Assembly (NCBI RefSeq): GCF_001262605.1
Contig: NZ_LGTC01000001.1
Coordinates: forward strand, 6,431,001 to 6,495,000
DNA length: 64,000 nt
Direction of reading: 5' to 3'
Source: Pseudobacteroides cellulosolvens ATCC 35603 = DSM 2933
GTDB taxonomy: Bacteria > Bacillota > Clostridia > Acetivibrionales > DSM-2933
A model generated the notes under the pieces. It was not told where the DNA came from. It saw nothing but the letters and a program-made list of their open reading frames with translations, and ran no database searches. This document shows, in pieces, positions 8,901 to 18,616 of this stretch (position 1 is its first letter; every line of letters begins with the position of its first letter). The position numbers and the translations under genes are program-made.

Positions 8901-11900
8901 ATGATAGCAAAGGAATGATAACTAAAAGGTATGATACCGCAGTTGCAGTTTTAAATGGCAAAATATACGTTTTTGGCGGAACAGATGATACAAATTCTTT
9001 AGCGAGTGTTGAAGAATATAATCCTATTGATAATACATGGAGAACAATGAACCCACTATCTACTGCAAGATCAGGTCTTGCAGCAGTATCTTTTAATGGC
9101 AAGATATACCTTATGGGGGGAGGAACGCTAGACAGTACAATAGAATATGATCCTAACAACACAGCAAACCAATTTATAACAAAGGCTAAAATGCCTGCAG
9201 CAAAAAGCGGTATGGGTGCTTGTGTGGTCAATGGAAGGATATACACTGTTGGTGGGATGTCTAATAATGTACGGTCAAATACTGTTGAAGAATATGATCC
9301 TATTTCAAATGTTTGGATCAAAAAAACAGCTACTATGGCATTTGAGAGGGATAAAGTCGGGGTTTGTGCTTTAAATGCCAACATTTACGCTATTGGAGGA
9401 GATAGTAGAAATCAAGATATTGGAGAGGTTCCAGATATGGAATTCTTTAGGCCTGATGCATCAAGGGTTAAAGGAGAGTTAGCTATATCAATCGAACCAT
9501 CAACAGATTACACTGCATTACAAGGGGTACCTCTTGTAGCGTTTGGTGAGAATAATGGTGTTTATTTAAATAAGGATGAAGATGTTTATACTTCAGGATA
9601 TAATGCCAATGGACGATTGGGCCTTGGGGATGATCAGACTAGAACTATAAGACAGGCAGTCATTGGTTTGCATAATGTTGAGCGGGTAGTTGCAGGAGCA
9701 GCTTCCACTTATATATTGATGAAAGATGGTACTGTAAAGGCTTTTGGTAAGAATAATTATTGCCAACTAGGTGTTAATGACGGTAAGGACAGAAATACTC
9801 CTTTTACTATTCCAGGACTTAGTAATGTTAAGAAACTTGTAGCAGGCTGTGACCATGTAATAGCATTATTGAATAATGGAAATGTTATGGCATGGGGAAG
9901 AAACGATTATGGGCAGTTGGGAATCGGGGAAGGAGTTACTTCATCTATACCGGTACAAATACCTGGACTGAGTAATGTAAAAGATATATCGGCAGGTTTG
10001 TTTTTTAGTTTTGCATTATTGGAAAACGGCAAAGTAATGGTATGGGGAAGAAATGATGAATATCAGCTTGGACTGGGAACTTTAGGAAATAAGTACACCC
10101 CAGAAGAAAATACTTATCTTGTTGGAGCAAAACAGATTGCAGGAGGGTTGAAACATGGTATTGCTCTTATGACTGATAATACTGTAAAGACTTGGGGTGG
10201 TAATAATTATGGGCAATTGGGTAGTGGTTTTCTTGATACTATAAGAACTCCAGAAAGTCCATTTTGGTCGGTAAGTCAAAATATTAAACAGGTTTCAGCA
10301 GGTATATACAGCAGCTATGTTTTGACTGAAGATGGAAGAGTACAAGGCTGGGGGTATAATGGACATGGTGAATTAGGCTGTGGGAATAATGTTACTCATA
10401 AATATGCAAGATATATACCTAATTTATCTGATATTAAGGAAATATCAGCAGGGTATTATAACTGTGCAGCAATAACAAAAAGCGATGTTGTATATGTATG
10501 GGGATACAACGTAGGGCAACTTGGCTTCGGCAACAATGAGGATTGCTATTGGCCTGTACCTATCAACAGTAACAGGATAGAATACATGAGAGATGAGAGA
10601 GACAATATTATAAAAATCACAAATGCTGACGGTGGTAATAGGATAAACACATATGATGATAAAAATAATATAATAAGGGAAAGAGATGAGACTGGAAGAT
10701 TGACTTTCTATATATACGATGCAAATGGAAATGTCTTGAAAAAAGTACAACCATTAAATGGAACAGATGAATATATAGAAGGTACAAGTGATACTTCAAA
10801 ATTTTCTATTATAGTTTATGAATATTATACTTCACCTGGTGAAAAGCCTATTAAAGGTCTGCTTAAATATGTGTATGATCCGGAATTCCCTAATTCAAAA
10901 ATTACATATAACTATGATCCCAATTATTATTTGAATTCTGTGAAAGATAATAACCAGAATGAGACTACATATACATATGACGACAGAGGATTGAAAAAAA
11001 GCCAGACATCACCAAAAAAGAGCAAAACAGATTATGATTATGATGCTATTGGGCGGTTGATAAGAACAATACAATATGATGGAAATAAGGATGGTGCAAA
11101 ATCAAGTATTACAAGAATTACCTATGATAAGATGGGTAGGGTAACTAAGGAGATTCAACCTAACTTATTCAAATCTGAATATGATACGTCTAGTGATTAT
11201 ACATTTAGTCATGGCACAAGATACTTATATAATACAGCTAACAATACAAATGGAAGAGTAATTGGTACTTTATCAACTGTAACTGATGCAGAAAACAACA
11301 CAACAACGTACAATAGCTATGACCTTTATGGTAATGTAACATCTGAGACGAAGCCTAATGGCGCGATTTATGAGTATTCCTATGATCTTATGAATAGGCT
11401 TAAGTCCATAAGCTTTAAGGAAAGTTCAAGTGATATTGCTAAAATACTGGAGGAATATTCATATACCTTATTGAGGGGAGGAAGAAGTGAGAAAACGGTT
11501 ACTAAACACTTGGATGATAATGCTAAAGCTGTTACTACTTATATTTACGACCAGGAAGGAAGGATCATAAAACAGGAAAATCCTGATGGAAGTGTTCTTT
11601 ATTCAAGTTATAACTTGAATGGAACTTTAAACTCGTCAACAGATGGAAATGGTTGGACTACATATTTCAGATATGATGGCATGAATAGATTAATTGAGAA
11701 GTGGGTTCCATTTGGTTTAGATAATGGTAATACAGCATTTATGTATTCATTGACAAGTTATGACAAAGCCGGTAGGGTCAGAGAGGAAAAGAATGGGAAG
11801 GAGTTTGTAAATCTTTTCTCTTCAGCTTCAAGTTATGTGTATAAGAATACGTATTATTATGAAGACGGTAATGTAAGTTGTAAATCCGGTGTTGATGGAG

Positions 11901-14900
11901 TTAAGGTTTGGTATTACTATGACGAAGAGGGCAATGTCGAGCAGGAAAACCAATATATGAATTCAAGTGATTATATATTAACTAAATACTCATATAATTA
12001 CCTAGGTAAACCTGACACAAAAACCCTAACTGTTAAAAAAGGTGATTTATATAATAACAGTTTTGATGATGCAACAACAACTTCCCTAACCACTAGCTAC
12101 AAGTATGACCTTAATGGGAATCTTATTTGGATGCAAACACCGGAAGAATCTCAATTGGATCCAGCAAATTTATATACCAGATATGAATACGATAATATGA
12201 ACAGACAGATAGTTGTCAGCCAAACAATAAGGGGAGACAATGGAACATCTTTAGTAAAGTTAACCACCGCAAAGAGATACAATTGGGAAGGAAAAGTTGT
12301 TAATATTAAGGATGCAGAAGGATATACAACTCTTAATGAATATGATAAAAGAGGATTCCTCATTAAGGTGCACAAAGGATGCATTATAATGGATACAGAA
12401 TCCACTGGTTTTACTACTACAGGTACATGGAATGATTCCAACACAAAGGGATATTCAAGCATGAAAACGAAATTTAGTTCTCCTACATCCGGAAATGCAA
12501 AGTGGGTTCCTAAAGTCAACATTAATGGTGATTATAAGGTATATGTATGGTATCCATCTGGTACTTCTAACTTTAATAATGCAAATTACATTATTAATCG
12601 GAATAATGTAATTAATAATTATTATGTTAATCAAACTATAAATTGTGGTACATGGGTTTTGCTAAATAGTAGTACACTTAAATTTACTTCTGGGACAACA
12701 CAAAGCGTGGAATTGATGCCAAGCCAAACCAATGTATGCCAAGCAGATGCAATAATGTTTGTTCCAGATACAGGTGCTGGTTATGGACAAGTGCAATCAT
12801 TCACATATGACAGGGCAGGAAGACTTAAAACAGAGGTTTCTCCTAATAATTATTCTTCTTCTACAAATAAAACTGAGTATGCATATGATGTAATGGGAAG
12901 ACTTAAAATAAAAACCGAAAAATACTTTGATACGGCATTGAATCAGGATGTTACTACTGTTACTAAGGCTTATAAGTACGACAATAACGGAAACGTTATA
13001 AAGGAACTCGATGCTTTAGGTTATGAAGCAGGAACAGGTGCTACTACTGATGATAAAATTAATACAGGGTATGGGAATGAAACCAAATTCACTATGGCGA
13101 ATCAAGTATTATCTGTTTTAGATCCTGTTTCGAAGGACAAGGCACTTCCTTTCAGCATAAAATACCAATATGATGGTACAGGAAGAAAAACGTCAGAAAT
13201 AAACGGAAAAGGTGTTGTATATAAATATGATTATGATGATGTAAATGATGTAACAACTAAAAAATATCTTACACCCAAAATTTCTGATGGAAAAATTGTT
13301 CATGATGAAAACGGTAATATTGTTTATGAAGAAAAAATAATTCAAACAAGTAAAACTGATTTTATGGGAAATTTAATTTATCAAGCAGATGGAAGGAAAG
13401 ATGCGGAAGGTAAGGCAATTTCATATACTTCGTATACCTATAATGCCTTTAATAAAATAAGCACGATAACTTATGCCAATCAAAATGTTTTAAGGCACCA
13501 GTACGATATAAGTGGTAATTTGAAGTGCAAGCAGGATACCATGGGAACATTGACTGACTCATCAAATGATAAGACTACAATCTATGATTATGATCTAACT
13601 GGAAGACTGCTAAAGGAAACAGGTAAGAACTTCAATGTAAATAAAGATAATATTTTAGTGGATATAGTACTACAATATAGGTATGATAAAAATGGAAATG
13701 TTGTTAAAACAATTGATGGTAACGGTGTTGATAAGAATTATACTTATGATGAGTTCAACAGAAAAATAACCGAAAGCATTAATGTTACAAGGGTAGATGG
13801 CACAGTAACGACTCATACAACGGAATATGGTTATAATAAAAACAATAATCTTGTTACCACTACTGATTGGCGAAATAATATAGCTATAAATGTATATGAT
13901 CCATTAAACAGATTGATAGAGAAGAAAGAAAACAATAATGGCAGTCCCAAAATAGTTGAGAAGCTTGGATATTATGCAAATAATTTGCAGAAAAAAAGCG
14001 GAACAACTATGAATGGAGCATCATTCAACTATACAGAATTTAAATATGATAAAAATAATAGGCTTATAAGCACTACTGATCCTAGAGGATTTATTACCAG
14101 CAAGACCTATGATAACGCCGGGAATATTGAATCTGTGACAGATGGAAGAGGAAATGTTAAAGATGCAAACGGAAACCCGGTAGATGGTAAAAACCATACA
14201 ACAATTTATAGCTATGATGAAATGAACAGGTTGGTAAACGTGAAAAATGCCAAATCCGAAAACACATCATATGTATACGATGATGCAGGTAATTTACTGG
14301 TTCAGAAGGATGGAAGAGGTAAGGAGACCACATATGAATATGATTGCATGAATAAACCTTTGAAGAAAATTTATCATGGTGGAAGGTCGACAACTCAACC
14401 ATATACATATGATGATACCCTGGTTGAAAGCTATACTTACTATTCTGATGGGAATCTCTATAAAAAGACCGATAGAAAAGGAATTATAACAACCTATGAG
14501 TATTATAATAGTGGTAAGTTAAAGTCAAAAAAAGCAAGTGCAATAACATATTCATACACATACGATGGAAACGGAAATGTTCTTACTGCTGGTGGTGGTA
14601 TTACAAATACAATTACCAGAACCTATGATGAACTTAATAGGGTAAAGGTAAAAACAATTGCAGGAAATGGCACAACAAGCTATACATTCAGTTATTGTTA
14701 TGATGTAATACCAACAAGATCGGATATAGAAGCAGGATGCACAGCAGAGACAGTCACAGATCCTAAGCAAAACAAGACAACAAAAATATATGACAGGTTG
14801 GGGAGAATAAAATATGTAATAGATGGGGGAGTTTCTGATACTATAAAAGCAACATATGAGTATTATGATAATGGTAATAAAAGGAGTGTTTGGTATCCAA

Positions 14901-17900
14901 ATAATACCATGGTTGAATATTACTATTGGTCGAATAATCTGCTTTGGAACTTGTCGAATTATAATTCCAATGGAACTTTGATAGAAAACTATAAATATAA
15001 CTATGATGAAGCAAATAATATGTTAGACAAGACAGACAATAAAGGAACGACATCTTATACTTACGATGAGCTAAACAGGATTGAGACAGTGGCAGAGCCG
15101 GGTGAAAAGATTACTGAATATAAATATGATGCATCAGGCAATAGAGCTACGGAAACAGTAAGTCAGAGTAGTAATGCCACAGTATCAACTTACAGCTATG
15201 ATGACTTGAACGAATTGGAAGGTATTGAAGCAAAGCATAATGATGTACTGTCAGAAAAATATATTTTCCAATATGATGAAAATGGCAACCAAAGATATGC
15301 TTATAGAGATATATATTCAGGTGGTACTTTACAAAAATCATATACGTGGCAGTATTCATATAATTTATTCAATGAACTTATATATACATACACGTCAAAT
15401 GGATTAGTTCTACATTACTTTTATAACGCAGAAGGGCTAAGAGTACGGAAGTATGACCAGTCCAATAATAATGACACATACTACTTCTATGAATATGATA
15501 AGGTAGTTCTTGAACTAGGACATGATGATGAACAGCTAGCTAGGAATATGTATGGAAGTAATCTTATTTCAAGGACGGTAAACGGAACATCACTCTATTA
15601 TATGTATAATGGACATGGAGACGTGACAGCCTTGATAGATGTTAGCACAAATCAACAAAATCTTGCTGCAGGCAAAACTTTAACGGGAAGTGTTTCCGTA
15701 ACTAATGCGGTTTATGCAACTGATGGAGATATAAGTACTGGCAAATATACTTCTATAGGCTCAAATCTGCAGCATGTAAAACTTGATTTAGGGCAGAGTC
15801 AGATTGTAGACAAAGTAAAACTTTGGAGATATTATGGAGATACAAGGAAATATCATGATGTAATAATCCAATTCTCAAATGATGCAAACTTTGCTAGTGG
15901 AGTAACTACTGTATACAATAATGATACAGATAATTCGGCAGGACAAGGAAAGGGATCTGACAGCGAATACGTAGAAAGCAATGCAGGAAAAGAATTTGCA
16001 TTCAAGCCTGTACGCACAAGGTATATGAGGGTTTTCTCCAATGGAAATACAGTGACTGCGAATAATCACATTGTGGAGGTACAGGTATTTAAAGCTAGTC
16101 AGCCAAACCTTGCTGCTGGCAAGACTATAACAGGCAGTGTATCTGTAACTAATGCGGTATATGCTACTGATGGAGATACAAGTGCTGGTAAATATATTTC
16201 CATAGGCCAAAATCTGCAACATGTAAAACTTGATTTAGGGCAGAGCGAGGTTGTAGACAAGGTAAAGCTTTGGCGGTATTATGGAGATACAAGGAAATAT
16301 CATGATGTAATAATCCAGTTCTCAAATGATGCAAACTTTGCCAGTGGAGTAACTACTGTATACAATAATGATACTAATAATTCATCGGGACAAGGTGAAG
16401 GACCTGACAGTGAGTATGTAGAAAGCAATACAGGAAAAGAATTTGTATTCAAGCCTGTAAGTGCGAGGTATATGAGGATTTTCTCCAATGGTAATACAGT
16501 GAATACTAATAATCATCTTGTAGAAGTGCAAGTATTTAAAAGCAGTGTAGAGGGCATGTACTATTATGATGCTTTTGGAAATATAACTGAAGAAGCTGGA
16601 TATGTGGATAATAATATAACATATGCAGGCTACCAGTATGATAAAGAGACTGGGCTGAACTACTGTAATGCAAGGATGTATGATCCAAAGATTGCACGAT
16701 TCCTGCAAGAGGACACTTATACAGGGGAAAAAGATGATCCACTTAGTTTGAATCTATATACATATTGTGCGAATGATCCATTAAAGTATATTGATCCAAC
16801 AGGACATTGGTATGAAAAACCTAAAGGAAATTATAACCCTCTTAAAGATGGAATATTGGGAATTGGGAGTGGAACATCAAATAGTGGATCAACAAACACA
16901 AACACAAATACAAACACTAATACAAACACTAATACAAACACTAACACCAATACAAATACAAATACAAATACAAACACTAACACAAATACAAACACTAACA
17001 CCAATACAAATACAAATACAAATACAAACACTAACACAAATACAAACACTAACACCAATACAAATACAAATACTACTAATACAGGGGCTGGAACAACAGG
17101 CAATGGATCATTGACATCAACAACCAATGAGCTAAAGAACTCAGATGATATTGGTGGACGAGAATCCAATCAAGAATTAACAAGTTGTGCAAGTCCATAT
17201 TATGCTCAGACGTATGGAGAAAATTATAAAGATTCAGTAAGTAGGACAATTGGCAATATAAACTATATTATTTACGATAAAGCTACCACTACAGAAGTTG
17301 AATTGGATGGTGTAAAAGCAATAATCATATCCAAGTATGGTAAAAATGCTAGTATCAAATTAATAGATGTTAACAGTAAGGAAAGCTTTATTAATGCTTG
17401 GAACAGTATTGACGATATTAATAATAATGTAGACTCGGTCTATACAATTTTTCATGGGGATGGATTGCATATAAACACAGGGAAGGAAGGTTTTTATACA
17501 AGTGATGTTGGTTCATTAAAATCAAAGGTAATTGATAATTTAATATTGTTTAGCTGTAATTCTGGAAATATAACAAATATATCTGCTGGGAAAAAAGTAA
17601 TAACTTACAATTTAGCGGGAAGCTTTATTATAAAAAACGTTATTAATAATTTAAAGGCTTTTGATGGAGAAGTAAGGATAGACATGAACCCATATTGGTT
17701 AGGGGTCGTTGGTGGTACTCCTTATTTTCAAAGTGGAGGGTATATGTCAGAGCCTTATTACGATCAAGAGTTGCATAGCCCAGCTGAAAGAAGGCTTATC
17801 GGATCTCTTTTATATAGATTGGATAAAGGTATATTAACAGCTATAGATAGTAAGGGAGGCTTAAGACTAAAAATAGATGTTTCAGCGGGTAAGTTAATAG

Positions 17901-17938
17901 AAAGAAATACTTATGCATCAAGGAGGGAAACTTTATGA
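5927..17938 (+). CDS. Giant secreted subtilase-RHS/YD-repeat protein with Kelch, RCC1, golvesin-like and discoidin domains
   Basis: 4003 residues from the ATG that follows AGGGGG; an upstream TTG is also in frame. Order: signal peptide; lysine/aspartate-rich propeptide; S8 subtilase (Asp253, His311, Ser464 in GTSFSA); DUF6531-like RHS entry (VNPASGNFSRTF) near 565; Kelch repeats ~880-1170; RCC1 repeats (WGxNxxGQLG) ~1200-1545; long YD-repeat tracts; golvesin C-terminal-like domain ~2148-2282; two near-identical discoidin/F5-F8C-like domains ~3243-3540; RHS core ending DPTGHW ~3545-3625; an Asn-Thr linker; and a ~280-residue variable C-terminus. RHS shells enclose and release C-terminal effectors (family knowledge). 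The fused protease and the propellers inserted within one shell are unusual. It overlaps the next gene by 4 bp. Confidence 0.88.
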   Translation: MKRLVKRIIATALITTFIAGAVNFPVSAEELFGFGKEKKQDMINQGIKDCADGKDLKDVNGLKAICNTEPEKLEPHPEPVFDESEGFGKPTGFLNRKEKNEIIVKYKDLNDADYNKNEIIDKIEIVKDESEDKIKDKTKDKIKDKIKDKLKLSKLNTKKKIKDIEVLEIGENDDSEKLIKELRNDSNVEYAQLNYKLYTNSIQTDKKFGSQWELNNTAQVVEGQKGIAGVDINVIPAWDITKGSNEVTVGILDTGIDINNKEIKDAIYINQNEIAGNGIDDDQNGYVDDVNGYDFVNKDGSVYDSESIDIHGTFIAGQIAAKSNNIGIAGVADVKLMPLKFINSDGGYTSDAIEAIQYAKNMGVEIINCSWGSTFYNEALKNEMETSGILFVASAGNDRFDVSQTQVYPACFDIDNVISVTSIDNRGNIARFSNYGQEVDVAAPGVNITGIAPENSFITMNGTSFSAALVTGIAALIKSKYKDITNNEIISRIKNNVVTSTNLQGKVSSGGRVDAYAALTGNKPSPDNNDNIRNDPAQSTADVDNLNKAMALDIKLLEQIHYGENGVNPASGNFSRTFTDMSLDVPGFKINISRTYNSKSDDIGKFGRGWTFGFDGSALEKTSNNIKEIAITLPNGAVQTFTDYGDGANFRANDSRSKLEKINGKYVLTTKDQYKYSFNTVDSTSKIGYLSEMKDKNGNKITISVDSNGKITRIIDEATGRYFEVVNGTYTIGTKSYNFITDIIQKTSAGSEIRRVSYRYNGYKILDRVTYPGGDYDGYGYVSVGGQYYLNQIIDQCNAIETIIYYPDTDVNKYKVNKIKDKFNNTYTYTYYNSEKRTTIVDSNTPARTTEKYYDDFYNVTKSKDPEGNITKVEYLDDKWSYTGEMGYRGSDVGVVTVKGKIYAIGRYTWLHRSTGVVEEYDPIKNVWNKKADMIVPRSNVAVAVINDKIYAIGGENDAKGPVNTVEEYDPATNKWTYKGGLKKDTSNNWVDDSKGMITKRYDTAVAVLNGKIYVFGGTDDTNSLASVEEYNPIDNTWRTMNPLSTARSGLAAVSFNGKIYLMGGGTLDSTIEYDPNNTANQFITKAKMPAAKSGMGACVVNGRIYTVGGMSNNVRSNTVEEYDPISNVWIKKTATMAFERDKVGVCALNANIYAIGGDSRNQDIGEVPDMEFFRPDASRVKGELAISIEPSTDYTALQGVPLVAFGENNGVYLNKDEDVYTSGYNANGRLGLGDDQTRTIRQAVIGLHNVERVVAGAASTYILMKDGTVKAFGKNNYCQLGVNDGKDRNTPFTIPGLSNVKKLVAGCDHVIALLNNGNVMAWGRNDYGQLGIGEGVTSSIPVQIPGLSNVKDISAGLFFSFALLENGKVMVWGRNDEYQLGLGTLGNKYTPEENTYLVGAKQIAGGLKHGIALMTDNTVKTWGGNNYGQLGSGFLDTIRTPESPFWSVSQNIKQVSAGIYSSYVLTEDGRVQGWGYNGHGELGCGNNVTHKYARYIPNLSDIKEISAGYYNCAAITKSDVVYVWGYNVGQLGFGNNEDCYWPVPINSNRIEYMRDERDNIIKITNADGGNRINTYDDKNNIIRERDETGRLTFYIYDANGNVLKKVQPLNGTDEYIEGTSDTSKFSIIVYEYYTSPGEKPIKGLLKYVYDPEFPNSKITYNYDPNYYLNSVKDNNQNETTYTYDDRGLKKSQTSPKKSKTDYDYDAIGRLIRTIQYDGNKDGAKSSITRITYDKMGRVTKEIQPNLFKSEYDTSSDYTFSHGTRYLYNTANNTNGRVIGTLSTVTDAENNTTTYNSYDLYGNVTSETKPNGAIYEYSYDLMNRLKSISFKESSSDIAKILEEYSYTLLRGGRSEKTVTKHLDDNAKAVTTYIYDQEGRIIKQENPDGSVLYSSYNLNGTLNSSTDGNGWTTYFRYDGMNRLIEKWVPFGLDNGNTAFMYSLTSYDKAGRVREEKNGKEFVNLFSSASSYVYKNTYYYEDGNVSCKSGVDGVKVWYYYDEEGNVEQENQYMNSSDYILTKYSYNYLGKPDTKTLTVKKGDLYNNSFDDATTTSLTTSYKYDLNGNLIWMQTPEESQLDPANLYTRYEYDNMNRQIVVSQTIRGDNGTSLVKLTTAKRYNWEGKVVNIKDAEGYTTLNEYDKRGFLIKVHKGCIIMDTESTGFTTTGTWNDSNTKGYSSMKTKFSSPTSGNAKWVPKVNINGDYKVYVWYPSGTSNFNNANYIINRNNVINNYYVNQTINCGTWVLLNSSTLKFTSGTTQSVELMPSQTNVCQADAIMFVPDTGAGYGQVQSFTYDRAGRLKTEVSPNNYSSSTNKTEYAYDVMGRLKIKTEKYFDTALNQDVTTVTKAYKYDNNGNVIKELDALGYEAGTGATTDDKINTGYGNETKFTMANQVLSVLDPVSKDKALPFSIKYQYDGTGRKTSEINGKGVVYKYDYDDVNDVTTKKYLTPKISDGKIVHDENGNIVYEEKIIQTSKTDFMGNLIYQADGRKDAEGKAISYTSYTYNAFNKISTITYANQNVLRHQYDISGNLKCKQDTMGTLTDSSNDKTTIYDYDLTGRLLKETGKNFNVNKDNILVDIVLQYRYDKNGNVVKTIDGNGVDKNYTYDEFNRKITESINVTRVDGTVTTHTTEYGYNKNNNLVTTTDWRNNIAINVYDPLNRLIEKKENNNGSPKIVEKLGYYANNLQKKSGTTMNGASFNYTEFKYDKNNRLISTTDPRGFITSKTYDNAGNIESVTDGRGNVKDANGNPVDGKNHTTIYSYDEMNRLVNVKNAKSENTSYVYDDAGNLLVQKDGRGKETTYEYDCMNKPLKKIYHGGRSTTQPYTYDDTLVESYTYYSDGNLYKKTDRKGIITTYEYYNSGKLKSKKASAITYSYTYDGNGNVLTAGGGITNTITRTYDELNRVKVKTIAGNGTTSYTFSYCYDVIPTRSDIEAGCTAETVTDPKQNKTTKIYDRLGRIKYVIDGGVSDTIKATYEYYDNGNKRSVWYPNNTMVEYYYWSNNLLWNLSNYNSNGTLIENYKYNYDEANNMLDKTDNKGTTSYTYDELNRIETVAEPGEKITEYKYDASGNRATETVSQSSNATVSTYSYDDLNELEGIEAKHNDVLSEKYIFQYDENGNQRYAYRDIYSGGTLQKSYTWQYSYNLFNELIYTYTSNGLVLHYFYNAEGLRVRKYDQSNNNDTYYFYEYDKVVLELGHDDEQLARNMYGSNLISRTVNGTSLYYMYNGHGDVTALIDVSTNQQNLAAGKTLTGSVSVTNAVYATDGDISTGKYTSIGSNLQHVKLDLGQSQIVDKVKLWRYYGDTRKYHDVIIQFSNDANFASGVTTVYNNDTDNSAGQGKGSDSEYVESNAGKEFAFKPVRTRYMRVFSNGNTVTANNHIVEVQVFKASQPNLAAGKTITGSVSVTNAVYATDGDTSAGKYISIGQNLQHVKLDLGQSEVVDKVKLWRYYGDTRKYHDVIIQFSNDANFASGVTTVYNNDTNNSSGQGEGPDSEYVESNTGKEFVFKPVSARYMRIFSNGNTVNTNNHLVEVQVFKSSVEGMYYYDAFGNITEEAGYVDNNITYAGYQYDKETGLNYCNARMYDPKIARFLQEDTYTGEKDDPLSLNLYTYCANDPLKYIDPTGHWYEKPKGNYNPLKDGILGIGSGTSNSGSTNTNTNTNTNTNTNTNTNTNTNTNTNTNTNTNTNTNTNTNTNTNTNTNTNTNTNTNTNTNTTNTGAGTTGNGSLTSTTNELKNSDDIGGRESNQELTSCASPYYAQTYGENYKDSVSRTIGNINYIIYDKATTTEVELDGVKAIIISKYGKNASIKLIDVNSKESFINAWNSIDDINNNVDSVYTIFHGDGLHINTGKEGFYTSDVGSLKSKVIDNLILFSCNSGNITNISAGKKVITYNLAGSFIIKNVINNLKAFDGEVRIDMNPYWLGVVGGTPYFQSGGYMSEPYYDQELHSPAERRLIGSLLYRLDKGILTAIDSKGGLRLKIDVSAGKLIERNTYASRRETL
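15655..16545 (+). repeat. Tandem duplication of a ~445-bp discoidin-domain segment
   Basis: Two adjacent in-frame copies (about 15655-16101 and 16102-16545) code for almost the same ~148 residues, both containing AAGKT, VTNAVYATDGD, LDLGQS and YHDVIIQFSNDANFASGV. Differences are mostly conservative, which suggests recent duplication or gene conversion within the RHS gene. Confidence 0.8.
16890..17080 (+). repeat. Asn-Thr dipeptide tract with 54-bp higher-order repeats
   Basis: The gene codes for an uninterrupted run of about 30 Asn-Thr pairs joining the RHS core to the C-terminal domain. At DNA level a 54-bp unit starts at 16940, 16994 and 17048. Such a tract is prone to copy-number change by slippage and probably acts as a flexible linker. 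Confidence 0.85.
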
Positions 17939-18369
17939 GATTTAGCATATGGCAAAAGATTGCACTTTTTCTCATCCTAATATTTTTGGTAGTTATAATT
18001 TTTCGCATTGCTAAAAATCAGTCTTATACTAATAGTACTGTTAATGAAAAGACATATTTTGAGTACCAAGAAGAGGCATTAAGCAACATTAAAACAGCAA
18101 TTTTAATTTATACCAACGAAACTGATGACTATGAGTTAAAATTAAACAAGAAAACGACAACTACTGTTAGCGACCTTCTAAAAGTATTACAAGAAGGAAT
18201 AAGTATTAATGGAAAGAAGTATGGCCCATATATAGGCCAATCTCCTGGAGGCGGATTAAAGTATAGTGATATCTTTCAAGACAAACCGATAAGAATAAGT
18301 ATATATAAAAAAGAATTTGATATTGATGTCAGATGGTCAAATAGTAATGAAATACTAATAGAAAATTAA
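17935..18369 (+). CDS. Membrane-anchored partner of the RHS protein, possible immunity protein
   Basis: A 144-residue protein whose ATG overlaps the TGA of the giant RHS gene (ATGA), with GGAGG just upstream. It has one N-terminal hydrophobic anchor (IALFLILIFLVVIIF) and a polar domain of ~115 residues that should face outside the cell. I do not recognise the fold. Its position directly after a variable RHS C-terminus is where cognate immunity genes are normally found (family knowledge). The immunity role is inference; a processing or anchoring partner is the main alternative. Confidence 0.5.
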   Translation: MRFSIWQKIALFLILIFLVVIIFRIAKNQSYTNSTVNEKTYFEYQEEALSNIKTAILIYTNETDDYELKLNKKTTTTVSDLLKVLQEGISINGKKYGPYIGQSPGGGLKYSDIFQDKPIRISIYKKEFDIDVRWSNSNEILIEN

Positions 18370-18489
18370 ATTACTATTGATGATATATTGACTTCACAAA
18401 TCACACCAGAACTAAAACTAAGGTAAATTTTGAATTAATGTACTTTGCAGCTAAGAGTAGTAAGCGGTGGAACAAATACCGTAGCTCAA

Positions 18490-18527
18490 AAAAACAGCTC
18501 CATTTTAAAACATATGGAGCTGTTTTT
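18490..18527 (+). terminator. Rho-independent terminator after the RHS operon
   Basis: A 14-bp stem (18490-18503 with 18514-18527; core ACAGCTCCAT/ATGGAGCTGT) is flanked by A and T runs. It is ~120 bases after the 144-residue gene. Confidence 0.85.
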
Positions 18528-18616
18528 CAATAAAAGCCTTCTTTTGCACTTTGAAAAGTGAAGTACTATATAATCCATTAATAAAAATGTTTTTCAACCA
18601 GAAATGGAGTGATTGT

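Noticed and set aside
8659..9384. 241-residue minus-strand ORF opposite the Kelch region
   Set aside because: It is antisense to clear Kelch repeats, has no ribosome site, and its repeated pattern mirrors the Kelch codons.
16831..17169. Valine-rich protein on the minus strand
   Set aside because: It is a shadow of the Asn-Thr repeat tract read in reverse, and similar low-complexity frames occur on both strands there.
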